Of a DNA stretch of 34,020 nucleotides, positions 22,253 through 31,624 are shown piece after piece. Origin of the DNA: an uncultured Clostridium sp. (lineage in GTDB: Bacteria > Bacillota > Clostridia > TANB77 > CAG-508); the NCBI GenBank assembly GCA_947573965.1, contig CANPHV010000005.1:1-34020 (forward strand), in the 5' to 3' direction. Within the stretch, counting starts at the first letter, position 1; every line of letters begins with the position of its first letter. The translations under genes and the position numbers were made by a program. Below the pieces are notes generated by a model. The model saw only the letters and a list, made by a program, of their open reading frames with translations, was not told the origin of the DNA and made no database searches.

Positions 22253-22801
22253 TTATTCCTCCTCTACTAATTCTATATATTTTCTATTTACAAGCAAAAT
22301 TCCTACATTATAATTTGTAGGAACTTCGTGTTTTTCTTCTATTGTGTCTGTGTTTATAGGTAATTCCACATAATTTCTACGAATAAGAGTTGTACCAAAA
22401 TTATATGGTAAGTCTAATATAATGTTCATTTCTTTAAAGTATTGATCTGTGTCATATAATATCTTCTCTAGTACATTTGCTTGTTCGTAATTTAATGTGT
22501 TATTGTAAATTATTGTTTCAGTAGTTAATGCATAGCAAAATTCTTTTAATTTATTTATGTTGCTTCTTATTCTATCTATATGTGCTCTTGTTGGATAGTC
22601 TCGCATATTCCAATTAGTTTTTATTACTAAATTTTCAGAGAAGCCATATTTTTTTAAAATATTCATTAAGTATTCACACCAGGATTCTACTCTATTTAAA
22701 TCTGTATAATTATAACTTCCTTTTAAATGTGTACTACTTCCTGGATTATTTAAAGCTGTTTCAACATCACTTGCCGATCTATCATATATTAAATCATCCA
22801 T
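22253..22801 (-). CDS. Phage tail-tip protein of unknown function
   Basis: 182 aa. It begins MDDLIYDRSASDVETAL and has GSYNYTDLNRVESWCEYLMN and YPTRAHIDRIRSNINKLKEF, a pattern I associate with clostridial siphophage proteins between the baseplate and fibre genes. Mostly helical. It probably attaches the variable fibre to the tail tip. It overlaps the preceding baseplate gene by 8 bp in the current frame. Confidence 0.8.
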   Translation of the reverse strand: MDDLIYDRSASDVETALNNPGSSTHLKGSYNYTDLNRVESWCEYLMNILKKYGFSENLVIKTNWNMRDYPTRAHIDRIRSNINKLKEFCYALTTETIIYNNTLNYEQANVLEKILYDTDQYFKEMNIILDLPYNFGTTLIRRNYVELPINTDTIEEKHEVPTNYNVGILLVNRKYIELVEEE

Positions 22802-24575
22802 TGCTTACCTCCTCTCGAACATAAACATTTCTTACCAACATTGAAGCATATTCTTCTTTTAATTTTGCTTTTCTTAATACTGTCAATAATCTTACTCTTG
22901 CATTTATTTCTGCACTTGCTAAAAATCCACCAGTTAAATCTATATCTAACTTTTTGATATGGCCAACTAACTGTCTGCTAAAATCATTACTTTCAATTGC
23001 AACATCTTCTGTTAAACTTTCTCCTTTTAAAATAAAATCAAATTCAGTTTTATATGTTTTTTGATAATAATCTAACACTTTTTTTGCAATTGGTAGTGCA
23101 TTGTTTTTGTTAATAAAATATGCTGATTCTATATTTAAAGTATTTAGCTTGCTGTCTGTTCCTATATCTTCAACTTTTGCCGATATCTCTTGTGTATTAT
23201 CTATATATTTATGGCCAGTAACAATAACTTCTTTTTCAGTTGTGCAATTTATAATTGCATAATTACAGTTAGATTCTTTTATAGTTCCTGCTGCACACGA
23301 TAAATCATATACTGGATTATCAAATAAAATTCTATTATCGCCTTTATCTAATACTCCCTTAAATACTTCTTCTACATCTGATCCTTTTATATAATTATGT
23401 GCAGTTACAGCAACTTCTGTAACAATTTCATTTTGCTCTACTTTCTTTGTCCCCTGGAATATATTAGTTTGTTCAATAGTATTATTATCTTCTTTATCTA
23501 CAATTGTATATATTTTAATTTTATCGCTCCTGCTGCAATCTGCAATTGCACCAATCGCAAATACAAGTTGTTGTAATGCCTGTCTATGTGTACATATAGG
23601 AATATATCCTGTCATCATTATATTTTTTAGATCTTCTTGTATTTCATAATTTTCTTCAGCTACATTTGCTGATTCCATTACAGCTTTAATCATATTTTTA
23701 AAAGGTATGTTAACATACATACCACCATAAAAGGTTGTTTTATCTATTATTCCTATTAGATCTATTGCATCAAATTCCATAATTTTGTTATCTGCATTTT
23801 TCCAGGTATCAAGATAAAATGTACCCATATTTATTTCTTTTCCTTCTTTTAATAGAAGTTCTTTAACTTTAAATGCTTGCCTTTGCTGTAATAGACTATA
23901 AAAGCCTGTTGGATTTATAATATTAAATTCGTCATCTTCAGAGTAAACTTTAAATCCTAAAGTATTTATACTAACCTCCGAACTTAACAAATCCATTTCT
24001 TCCAAAATGTTTGCACTTATTAAATTATCACCTTCAAAAGTTTTATTTGCTCCATATAATATCTGATATAACTTAATATACCTATATGGATTATTTGTTC
24101 CACAGAATATAATAATTATTTTTTGATAGTTTTCAACAATATTGTTGCAAACATATTGATGCTTATCAGGATAAAAGTCCGAATCATTTATTAACTGATT
24201 ATCTTTATCATAATAAGTTATATTTAAATGATTACAATAGTCTCCTGCTTTACTAAATAAAAATGTTAAACCTAAACTACTATGTGGTTCAGTAAAGTTA
24301 ATTGTTAATACAGGTGGGTTTTCAAATACCCCTGATTCATTACTCATACTATTTGACCATAAACACATATTATCTAAATTCTCAGGCATTAATTCAAATG
24401 TTCCGTCTAATGCAAATTGATTTTTTTCTAGTGTAGCATATTTTATTTCTTCAATATCATTTTGTTTTAGATCTTCCAAATCAACAAAGTCTTGTTTATC
24501 TGTAATACTTAACTGACTGTCTGATTTTGCTGTAACATCAATAAATCCAAATTCTATCTGTGTTTTTGTTTTCAT
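22794..24575 (-). CDS. Phage tail/baseplate hub-like protein
   Basis: 593 aa. The size, the position after the tape measure and distal tail genes, and internal features (ANILEEMDLLSSEVSINTLG, GTFYLDTWKNADNKIMEFDA) fit a baseplate or tail-associated hub protein carrying an inserted carbohydrate-binding-like beta region in the first 170 residues (PPVLTINFTE, YRYIKLYQIL). No endopeptidase motif is evident. ATG 24575 lies 9 nt after AAGGAG. Confidence 0.75.
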   Translation of the reverse strand: MKTKTQIEFGFIDVTAKSDSQLSITDKQDFVDLEDLKQNDIEEIKYATLEKNQFALDGTFELMPENLDNMCLWSNSMSNESGVFENPPVLTINFTEPHSSLGLTFLFSKAGDYCNHLNITYYDKDNQLINDSDFYPDKHQYVCNNIVENYQKIIIIFCGTNNPYRYIKLYQILYGANKTFEGDNLISANILEEMDLLSSEVSINTLGFKVYSEDDEFNIINPTGFYSLLQQRQAFKVKELLLKEGKEINMGTFYLDTWKNADNKIMEFDAIDLIGIIDKTTFYGGMYVNIPFKNMIKAVMESANVAEENYEIQEDLKNIMMTGYIPICTHRQALQQLVFAIGAIADCSRSDKIKIYTIVDKEDNNTIEQTNIFQGTKKVEQNEIVTEVAVTAHNYIKGSDVEEVFKGVLDKGDNRILFDNPVYDLSCAAGTIKESNCNYAIINCTTEKEVIVTGHKYIDNTQEISAKVEDIGTDSKLNTLNIESAYFINKNNALPIAKKVLDYYQKTYKTEFDFILKGESLTEDVAIESNDFSRQLVGHIKKLDIDLTGGFLASAEINARVRLLTVLRKAKLKEEYASMLVRNVYVREEVSNG

Positions 24576-24580
24576 AATCA

Positions 24581-24967
24581 TCAACTCCTTGCTGGCCTTT
24601 TAGCCGTGAAGTTTACAGTCATATCTTTTCTATATGCTTTCCCATCTTTGAAATCGTAAATTACTCTTGAAACATTATTAAAATAGGCCTTAAATTCAAG
24701 ATTAGCAATTTTGACAGTATGAAATTCCTCGGGTTCTGTTAGTTTATTCCATAATCTTTCATATTCATTATAGTTGCTATCTGTTTGAGGTTCGAACTTA
24801 ATGTCAGTAAAATTAAAATATACACCAATTAGTTCTCTTTTTAGATCTCCATCATCTGTTCTATTTGCATATTTATCTAAAAAGTCTGCTGCTTCTTTTA
24901 TATTTGCATATACACCAATATTAAATTGCATTCCATCAAGTAATATAAAATCGTATCTTTCTGCCAT
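24581..24967 (-). CDS. Distal-tail-like phage protein
   Basis: 128 aa. Starts MAERYDFILLDGMQFN, ends VNFTAKRPARS; beta-rich. Its place between the tape measure and the hub suggests a distal tail protein, although it is shorter than typical Dit proteins. The start codon overlaps the tape-measure stop (TAATG), so translation is coupled. Confidence 0.7.
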   Translation of the reverse strand: MAERYDFILLDGMQFNIGVYANIKEAADFLDKYANRTDDGDLKRELIGVYFNFTDIKFEPQTDSNYNEYERLWNKLTEPEEFHTVKIANLEFKAYFNNVSRVIYDFKDGKAYRKDMTVNFTAKRPARS

Positions 24968-27900
24968 TATGTTGCACCTCCTATAATCAATTTATTACCT
25001 TTTCTCTTGCTTTCTCTGTCTAGTTCAGGTTTCAATACTCTTATTAATTGTGACATTGTACCATTAAAGTTAAGGGTTATATTTTGTGCTTGAGTATTAT
25101 TATTTGTGTTATTATTGTTTTGATCTTGGAACATTTTTAAGGCTGTTAAAATCATATCTAACATTTTATCTTCAGGTGCAACAACTTCGCCTTGATGTTT
25201 GTTATCACCAATAACTGCTAATTGAGGTGTATTTGCTTTAACATAACCACCTTGTGCTAGTCTTGGTAAGTTTAATTGATTCAATTTTCCTATGCTAACA
25301 CCAGGAATATTATTAATCAAATCAATAGCACCATTTATCATATTTACGAATTTATTTACTACACCTTCTATCATTCCAAGCACGCCATTAATTCCACTTT
25401 TTACTGCTCCACTTATTGCATCTCCTATTTTTGTACCTAATGCACTAAATGTATTTTTTATGTTATTCCATATACCACTAAAGAAACTTCCAATATTTCT
25501 AAATATACCTGTAATTCTGTTATAAGCTGTTTGGAAATTATTTATTATTCCGTTTTTAATGCTATTTACTGCATTACTAATACTGTTTTTGATTCCATTC
25601 CATATATTTGAAACTGTATTTTTTATTGCATTAAATATATTTGAAATAACAGTTTTTATTGCATTGAATACAGTAGTAATTATGCCTTTTATAACATTTA
25701 TTACTGTTTCTATTATTCCTTTAATTGCATTCCATACAGTAGAAACAACTCCTTTAATTGCATTCCAAATTCCTGTAAAAAATGTCTTTATACCTTCCCA
25801 GGCTTTGTTCCAATCTCCTGTGAAAATACCAACAATAAAATCTATTAATCCCTTAAAAGTTTGTATTATTCCACCAATTGTATCTGTAATAGCACCAAAT
25901 ACATTGCAAATTGTGTTCCATAATGCTTCAAATATTGGAACTAATACAGGAAGAATATTTTGTATAATCCAATCAATAACTGGTTTTAAAATATTATTCC
26001 AAAGTGCTGTTACTGCATCTGCTATACTTCCAATTAGTCCTGCTACATTATCTACAAAAGGTTTTAAATGTGTGTTCCATAATTCATTAAATTTTGTTGC
26101 TAATCTCTCTAACATAGGTGCAACATAAGTGTTATATGCATCTAGGAATTTTCCAAAGGTATCGCTTATTCCTGTTTTCAATGATTCCATTAAAGGATGT
26201 ATATGTTGATCATAAACTTCATTCCATTTATCTCCAACATAAGTCATTGCTTGTGCTAATGTCGAAGTAAAACTTTCTATTGGTTTCATTACATTTTCAA
26301 TAGTAGTCTTTATTTTTTCTGCATTATCTATAATTGGTTGGAATAGTATTGCTTTTAAATCAAGTACAAATTTTCCACATAGTTCTTGAATACTCATAAA
26401 TGGATTAGCAAATATTGCAATTATATTTGCATCAATTTGTTTTGCAGTATCACTTTTGAATACATCTGATATTTCTCCTAAGGCTTGAAATAAATTACCT
26501 GTTAAAGTTAAGTCTTTACTTGAAATATCAAACATTTTACATATATGGTCTTTTATTCTTTCGACATTTTGTGACAAGTATTTATCTATACTTCCTACTA
26601 ATCCTTCAGCAAGATTTATTCCTATTCTTGCTACTGAACCTGTAACCTGTCCAAGTGTAAATAATAAAGTTTTTGCCCAGTTTTCTGCTGCACCTAATAC
26701 TTTTGGATCTGTCCAAATATTGATTATTGTATCTTTTATTCCTTTTAAGTGTCCTATTATTCCATCGAAGTTTGTGTCTCCAAAACTAATGTCAAACCCA
26801 CTTTTGAATATACCTGCTAATTCTTTTACTCTAGCAATTAGTCCATCAAATGCCGATGTATCTTCAGTAATTGTACTTGATACATCTAATGTATCTTTTA
26901 TGCCTGCTGAACTGCCTCCTGCTCCACCACCAGATCCACTTGAAGCATTTGTATCTTTTTGTAGTACATTTAAATTATCAAATGCTGCTAAATTATTTGA
27001 TGCTTTTTTTGCATCTTTTCCTGCTTTCTTTGCACTATCTCCAACGCCTGAAATTGCATCAGATGCATCACCTGCTTGAGTTGCTAAATCCCCTATTCCA
27101 CTTGATACAGTTTCTACACTATCTGCTTTTAGTCCAAATAATGCAAGTAATCCTGAAAGTGCTGTAAATAATCTTGTGACTACATTTACTGCACCTGTAA
27201 TAATTGGAATAAATAATTTCGCTATTGGTTGTATTGCATTTCCTATTGCTGTTTTCATAGTTGTAAATGCTTGTGATAATTGTGCTACTTTTCCTGAATA
27301 GGTATTTGCATAAATCGCAGCATCATTACTTTGAAATTTTGTTTCTTGCAATATTCCATTTACTTCTGCTTGTATTTTTTCTTGTTGTGTTAAATTATTT
27401 GTTGTTTTTCCTATTGATTTTGCATAATCTTCCCACATTTTTGCTACATTTTTTGTAACACCTGCATTATCAACTAATATACTATTTTCATTTTTTAAAC
27501 CTTCAGATGCAGTTTGTACTGCTTCTCCAAGACTATATGTACTCTGTCTGCCAAATGTCGCACTATTTTTTAATGCAATCATAGTTTTTTGTATTTGATC
27601 TGAATTATATCCTCTTGCTGCCAAATTTTTATATGCTGTTACAGCATTATTCAAAGGAACTAAACCATCTGATATATAATCATTTATAAATTGTTTTGCT
27701 TTATCAAAACTTTTCCCTTGGCCAGTCAATATTGAATTTAAACCTATCCAAGCATTAGAAGTTTCAGTTGCAACATTTAAACATTCTTTTCCCCATTTTA
27801 CAACTGCTGCAACAGAAAAAGCTGCGAGTGCAGCCTTACCTATTTTAGATAATGATGATGAGATTTTAGAAGAAGCCGTATTTGCTTGTGCATCAATATT

Positions 27901-27972
27901 CTTTAATTGTGAACTAAATTTATTACTATTTAATATTAAACTAAGGTCAATTTCCCCTACATTTGTACTCAT
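24967..27972 (-). CDS. Phage tail tape measure protein
   Basis: 1001 aa, the largest gene. N-terminal helical region (LKNIDAQANTASSKISSSLS), hydrophobic central segments, and long helical repeats rich in Trp-Asn-Ile-Lys units (for example FNAIKTVISNIFNAIKNTVS, about 740-830). The C-terminal part has VSIGKLNQLNLPRLAQGGYV and GEVVAPEDKML, standard for clostridial tape measures. Its length sets tail length. It starts at the stop codon of the chaperone extension. Confidence 0.95.
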   Translation of the reverse strand: MSTNVGEIDLSLILNSNKFSSQLKNIDAQANTASSKISSSLSKIGKAALAAFSVAAVVKWGKECLNVATETSNAWIGLNSILTGQGKSFDKAKQFINDYISDGLVPLNNAVTAYKNLAARGYNSDQIQKTMIALKNSATFGRQSTYSLGEAVQTASEGLKNENSILVDNAGVTKNVAKMWEDYAKSIGKTTNNLTQQEKIQAEVNGILQETKFQSNDAAIYANTYSGKVAQLSQAFTTMKTAIGNAIQPIAKLFIPIITGAVNVVTRLFTALSGLLALFGLKADSVETVSSGIGDLATQAGDASDAISGVGDSAKKAGKDAKKASNNLAAFDNLNVLQKDTNASSGSGGGAGGSSAGIKDTLDVSSTITEDTSAFDGLIARVKELAGIFKSGFDISFGDTNFDGIIGHLKGIKDTIINIWTDPKVLGAAENWAKTLLFTLGQVTGSVARIGINLAEGLVGSIDKYLSQNVERIKDHICKMFDISSKDLTLTGNLFQALGEISDVFKSDTAKQIDANIIAIFANPFMSIQELCGKFVLDLKAILFQPIIDNAEKIKTTIENVMKPIESFTSTLAQAMTYVGDKWNEVYDQHIHPLMESLKTGISDTFGKFLDAYNTYVAPMLERLATKFNELWNTHLKPFVDNVAGLIGSIADAVTALWNNILKPVIDWIIQNILPVLVPIFEALWNTICNVFGAITDTIGGIIQTFKGLIDFIVGIFTGDWNKAWEGIKTFFTGIWNAIKGVVSTVWNAIKGIIETVINVIKGIITTVFNAIKTVISNIFNAIKNTVSNIWNGIKNSISNAVNSIKNGIINNFQTAYNRITGIFRNIGSFFSGIWNNIKNTFSALGTKIGDAISGAVKSGINGVLGMIEGVVNKFVNMINGAIDLINNIPGVSIGKLNQLNLPRLAQGGYVKANTPQLAVIGDNKHQGEVVAPEDKMLDMILTALKMFQDQNNNNTNNNTQAQNITLNFNGTMSQLIRVLKPELDRESKRKGNKLIIGGAT

Positions 27973-28355
27973 TATCTCACCTCACTTTGTGCCATAGTTT
28001 TAAACATATTTTTTATGCTTTCCATAGCTTGTTTGTAATTTTCTTCACTTATTTGAGATGCTGATTTATTTAACCATTCGCTTCTAATTTTAAGTTCTTC
28101 AGGAGTAAATTTTTTTAATACTTCAGGATCTCTTTCTTTTCTGATTCTTATAATGTTTCCAAGTGGTGTATCTCCTTTTAGTCCTGCAATATCACTTATC
28201 AATTCTCCCCAGTCTAAATTATCAATTTCTTTTCTAACACTATAACCATATTGAGTTTTTAAACTTGAAGCTACTAAATCCCAATCTTCAAATAAGTCAT
28301 ATCCTGGATCATATGTCGAAGTATTATTGAAATCGTTTCTCCATTTCCTCGTATT
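27972..28355 (-). CDS. Tail assembly chaperone frameshift extension (gpT-like)
   Basis: The frame is open from 28355 to the stop at 27972 (127 codons) but has no convincing start of its own; a TTG at 28202 has a weak site. It overlaps the end of the chaperone gene in the +1 frame. This is the G/GT layout of siphophages, where a small share of ribosomes shift frame. The shift must occur between the frame-two stop at 28356-28358 and the TAA at 28324; AAA CGA TTT C is a candidate. Helical, with ITPEEL-like text (KFTPEELKIRSEWLNKSASQ) as in GT tails. Confidence 0.75.
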   Translation of the reverse strand, partial: NTRKWRNDFNNTSTYDPGYDLFEDWDLVASSLKTQYGYSVRKEIDNLDWGELISDIAGLKGDTPLGNIIRIRKERDPEVLKKFTPEELKIRSEWLNKSASQISEENYKQAMESIKNMFKTMAQSEVR

Positions 28356-28629
28356 CTACTTCATTTACAACTGCTGATAGAGCAATTATTACTGCTTTTA
28401 ATCCAGGTATAGTAAGTTTCATTTCTTTTATTTCTTTTAGTGCTTTTTCTCCAATTAACATTTCAATCATTTGATACATAACTTCAATAGAAAAGTCTTG
28501 ATCTTTGATTTTTTCTTGTACTAATAAATAATTGTCTGCACTAGTATCAACTTCATAAATTTTATCTTCTGCCAACTTTATAGTGGCTTTTTCTTTTCCT
28601 AATTTTGAACTAATATCAATATTCGCCAT
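28324..28629 (-). CDS. Phage tail assembly chaperone (gpG-like)
   Basis: 101 aa. Position between major tail protein and tape measure, with helical core (SFIEVMYQMIEM-like segment QDFSIEVMYQMIEMLIGEKA). It coats the tape measure during tail assembly. It lies just after a terminator, so the structural operon may be attenuated here. Confidence 0.8.
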   Translation of the reverse strand: MANIDISSKLGKEKATIKLAEDKIYEVDTSADNYLLVQEKIKDQDFSIEVMYQMIEMLIGEKALKEIKEMKLTIPGLKAVIIALSAVVNEVEYEEMEKRFQ

Positions 28630-28654
28630 TTTTAATTACCTCTTTTCTTTTTTA

Positions 28655-28692
28655 TAAAAAAATAAAGCCCCAGTAGATAACTACCGAGGCTT
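28655..28692 (-). terminator. Hairpin terminator after the major tail gene
   Basis: Minus-strand AAGCCTCGGTAG / CTACTGGGGCTT (two G-U pairs, 4-nt loop) followed by TATTTTTTT. It reduces transcription from abundant major tail protein into the chaperone and tape measure genes. Confidence 0.8.
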
Positions 28693-28695
28693 GTT

Positions 28696-29145
28696 TTATG
28701 CTGCTGGTGTTACAGTTGGTTTTCCATCTGACATAACCTCAAATTCTAAAGGTGCGACATTTGTACTATCGCCAGTACCAGCGTTTGATACAGAAATAAT
28801 ACAGTCGAAAGCTACTGTTGTTCCGTCTGCAAATTCCCATTCAAATTTTGTTTCTACTGCTTGACCTGTTGAGAACAATTTTGAAGCAACATAGTCATTT
28901 CCAGCATCTCCAACATTTCTTTTACCTGAAATACTAATTGCGAATCCTTTACCTGTTTGCATTCTTCTGATCCATCCTTCTGTTGTCATTGGTGTCCACT
29001 CTTCTACATTATTGTCCATTGACAAAGAAAATGTTTCACAATCTGCAATTGTTTTCATATCTTCAGCTGCAGATGCTCTGCCTTTTGTACCTATTTTAAA
29101 TATATTATTAAATACTGGATATACTCCACTTGTTACAGTTGCCAT
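28696..29145 (-). CDS. Phage major tail protein
   Basis: 149 aa, beta-rich. Begins ATVTSGVYPVFNNIFKIG and has ETFSLSMDNNVEEWTPMTTE, GWIRRMQTGKGFAISISGKR, LFSTGQAVETKFEWEFADGT, the pattern of phi13/SPP1-like major tail proteins that stack into the tail tube. Followed by a terminator, consistent with high expression. Confidence 0.9.
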   Translation of the reverse strand: MATVTSGVYPVFNNIFKIGTKGRASAAEDMKTIADCETFSLSMDNNVEEWTPMTTEGWIRRMQTGKGFAISISGKRNVGDAGNDYVASKLFSTGQAVETKFEWEFADGTTVAFDCIISVSNAGTGDSTNVAPLEFEVMSDGKPTVTPAA

Positions 29146-29148
29146 AAG

Positions 29149-29574
29149 CTACTCCTCCTTTTCCTTATTTTCATAATAAAAAATTGCCTGTATAACCCTT
29201 TCATAGATGTTTTTGTCATCTGTTCCAACATCTACAGCTTCAGGTACAAGCAATCTTATATAATTTACTTTTATATCGTTTATAACAAATTCTTTTGATT
29301 CTAAAAATTTATTATAAATCTTGTTTGAAATTTCTTCAGTTTCTTTAGCATTTTTATTCCAATGAATCAAAATACTAACTGATTTTTCTAGGGTTTTGGT
29401 ATTATCAATTCCACCTATTGCAATATTAGTTTCATTGCTGGTTTTTAATTGATATACGCCAATAGACTTGTCTTTCTTATTATCTAATTTTCCTATATAA
29501 CAATTCTCTGAAGCAGTATAATTTAAAGATTTTATCCAATCTCTTATATCTGCTAATCCTAACAGTTTACTCAT
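29149..29574 (-). CDS. Phage tail terminator / minor capsid-like protein
   Basis: 141 aa. Begins LLGLADIRDWIKSLNYTASE; contains GVYQLKTSNETNIAIGGIDN and SVSILIHWNKNAKETEEIS, similar to tail completion (terminator) proteins of Firmicute phages that cap the tail tube. Start overlaps the stop of the preceding gene. Confidence 0.75.
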   Translation of the reverse strand: MSKLLGLADIRDWIKSLNYTASENCYIGKLDNKKDKSIGVYQLKTSNETNIAIGGIDNTKTLEKSVSILIHWNKNAKETEEISNKIYNKFLESKEFVINDIKVNYIRLLVPEAVDVGTDDKNIYERVIQAIFYYENKEKEE

Positions 29575-29954
29575 TATAAACCTGCCTCCTTTTTATAAAA
29601 TTGTGAAAATGCCTTCCTGCAAAAATCTTTTTCTTTTCCAGTAGTCCAGGGCTCATACCAATTTCCTCTAGCATTTGGATTTTCCTCTTTCGAGAAATTA
29701 TATTCAGGATGAAAATACATTCTTCTAGCATAAGGTGTAGAAGTATTTAAACTTACTTTTCCTTGTTTGCTATTTGAATAATCTTCATATGTATTGTCAT
29801 TCTGCATATTTCCACTTTTAAATGGCATTACTTGTGCATTTACCACTTCAGTATGCAAAGCACTAATAGTCTTTTCAAGTGAAGTTATGGCTGCACGATC
29901 TAATTGTTTTATTTTAGGAGCATTTAATTTTATTTTGGAAGTTACAGTTTTCAT
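29574..29954 (-). CDS. Phage minor capsid / head-tail joining protein (HK97 gp10-like)
   Basis: 126 aa. Helical start (KIKQLDRAAITSLEKTISAL) then NTSTPYARRMYFHPEYNFSK and NARGNWYEPWTTG, the Arg/Tyr/Trp-rich pattern of gp10-like neck proteins. Overlaps both neighbours by a base, a tight translational chain. Confidence 0.8.
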   Translation of the reverse strand: MKTVTSKIKLNAPKIKQLDRAAITSLEKTISALHTEVVNAQVMPFKSGNMQNDNTYEDYSNSKQGKVSLNTSTPYARRMYFHPEYNFSKEENPNARGNWYEPWTTGKEKDFCRKAFSQFYKKEAGL

Positions 29955-30292
29955 TACATTATCTCCAATTCCGTAAAATTAACAGTTCCATCAGGATTTC
30001 TTGCTTTTGTTCCTTGATATATTGATCTTGTTTCTCCAAATACAGTAACTTGTCCACCAGAAATAACTGCCAAGTCAGGAGCAATATCTCCAACAAAGTA
30101 TGCTTTTGAAGTTAATTGAATTATTACTTTCTCTGCAGTTAATACTCTTTTAGCTTTGTCCTGGTAATTGCATTTTAATTTAGTATCTAATGCAATTATT
30201 GGTTCGCCATCTTCTGTTGTTCCTTCACCATATAAAATAACGTGAATATCTGTTTTACAATTTTCTTTTCTTACCAATTTTGGATATACCAT
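29954..30292 (-). CDS. Phage head closure / putative minor capsid protein
   Basis: 112 aa, beta-rich. Starts VYPKLVRKENCKTDIHVILY and ends PDGTVNFTELEIM; the KAYFVGDIAPDLAVISGGQV segment matches the minor capsid protein family between connector and neck genes in clostridial siphophages. Confidence 0.75.
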   Translation of the reverse strand: MVYPKLVRKENCKTDIHVILYGEGTTEDGEPIIALDTKLKCNYQDKAKRVLTAEKVIIQLTSKAYFVGDIAPDLAVISGGQVTVFGETRSIYQGTKARNPDGTVNFTELEIM

Positions 30293-30293
30293 A

Positions 30294-30677
30294 TCAACAC
30301 CTCAAATTTCTACAAGTTAATCCTGTTTGACTTAATAAACAATAATAGTCTTTTGGTATTGCAACACCATTTTGAACTTGAATATTCCAACTTGTTCCAA
30401 AGTTCATTGATACACCATTTATTGCATAACTAGTTAATACAGACTTTATCAAGTCCTCATTTTCATATTCAAAATCAGCAAGTTTGCATACAACTTCTTT
30501 TATAATGTCTTGTTGGAATTTTGTTAGATTTTCAAAACCTCTTCCAACTATACGATTATAAGTTAAAGTATCAATATGCATACTTGCTTCTTTTAATTTT
30601 TCTTCAATTTTATCTTTAGGAATTGTCGTTCCTTTATAGGTATTTTGATAATAAGTAATATCTACATAATTACTCAT
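30294..30677 (-). CDS. Phage head-tail connector/adaptor protein
   Basis: 127 aa. Helical, with SMHIDTLTYNRIVGRGFENL and FQQDIIKEVVCKLADFEYEN, the pattern of gp6/gp15-like adaptors that extend the portal ring. Placed immediately after the major capsid gene, as expected. Confidence 0.85.
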   Translation of the reverse strand: MSNYVDITYYQNTYKGTTIPKDKIEEKLKEASMHIDTLTYNRIVGRGFENLTKFQQDIIKEVVCKLADFEYENEDLIKSVLTSYAINGVSMNFGTSWNIQVQNGVAIPKDYYCLLSQTGLTCRNLRC

Positions 30678-30691
30678 ATCTTACCTCCAAT

Positions 30692-31594
30692 TTAGGCAGT
30701 CCTTTCAATATAGAATTGAATAGCATCGTGTTTCTTATTGTAAATGAATACATCTTCAAAAGACTCTTCAAAGTATGTCCATTTTCCTTGTGATAAAGAA
30801 CTTGGAGCACCTAATTGAGCAAAGTCATATGCTATTACTGGAATAACTGCAGATGTATGTACTAATAACATTTTTACTTCTTTTGCATTTTCAGCAACTT
30901 CAAATCCATCATCAGTAAATTTATAAGCAGATTTCATTGCAGATTTTGGAACACCAATTACTTCAACTTCTCCAATTCTATCTAATGATCTAGCAACTGC
31001 TGTGTCTTGTGCTGACAAGTTTCTAGCAGCTTCTTTTGCTGTATCAATTAGAGTTTTTGTAGGAGTATCTGCATACAATAATCTTCCTGCAGCTGGAACT
31101 CTTGCTTCATCCATTTTGTCCATCATAACATCAAATTTTGTTAATACATTTGCTAATGTAAGAACATCATCTTCTGTAATTGCTTCAATTTCATTTTTTA
31201 AAGCATATAATGCTGTAATCATTTCAGCATCCATTTCAGGGAATTTTTGTTCCTCATTCATAACTTTAGTGATATTTTGAATTGTTGCAACGTGGTTTGT
31301 TTCGTCAATATCTCTTGGATGAATAAGTGTATCCCAAGTTCTGTGAGTTTTTAATTTCTTTGGTTCTTCAGCATTATTGAAGTTTCTTCCAAAGCTTCCT
31401 ATTGAATCTCTATCTCCGTTTTTTCTACCTTTTACTGATAAACTTGGTAGAATTACTGTATCATTTCTTAAAAATTTAACATCTGGTTTTGTTGCATTCC
31501 ATAAAGCACCAAAGAATAATGTATATGGATATGCTTGTGCTAAAGCTTGTGAATATTCTTTAGCATAATTTAATCCTGTTTTTTCAAATGGCAT
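30692..31594 (-). CDS. Phage major capsid protein
   Basis: 300 aa. Position after the scaffold gene and motifs TVILPSLSVKGRKNGDRDSI, HRTWDTLIHPRDIDETNHVA and a C-terminal beta region fit the HK97-fold capsid proteins of Firmicute siphophages. Ends FYIERTA. AAGGAAGGCG ribosome site before ATG 31594. Confidence 0.88.
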   Translation of the reverse strand: MPFEKTGLNYAKEYSQALAQAYPYTLFFGALWNATKPDVKFLRNDTVILPSLSVKGRKNGDRDSIGSFGRNFNNAEEPKKLKTHRTWDTLIHPRDIDETNHVATIQNITKVMNEEQKFPEMDAEMITALYALKNEIEAITEDDVLTLANVLTKFDVMMDKMDEARVPAAGRLLYADTPTKTLIDTAKEAARNLSAQDTAVARSLDRIGEVEVIGVPKSAMKSAYKFTDDGFEVAENAKEVKMLLVHTSAVIPVIAYDFAQLGAPSSLSQGKWTYFEESFEDVFIYNKKHDAIQFYIERTA

Positions 31595-31624
31595 AATAAA
31601 TCGCCTTCCTTTCTTTTTTTATTT

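Noticed and set aside
25559..26128. 189-aa plus-strand frame inside the tape measure gene
   Set aside because: Shadow of the helical repeats in the tape measure; repetitive hydrophobic translation with no start signal.
24967..27972. CRISPR-like repetition in the tape measure coding region
   Set aside because: The repeats are in-frame, variable in length and encode helical protein units; no conserved direct repeats with unique spacers.
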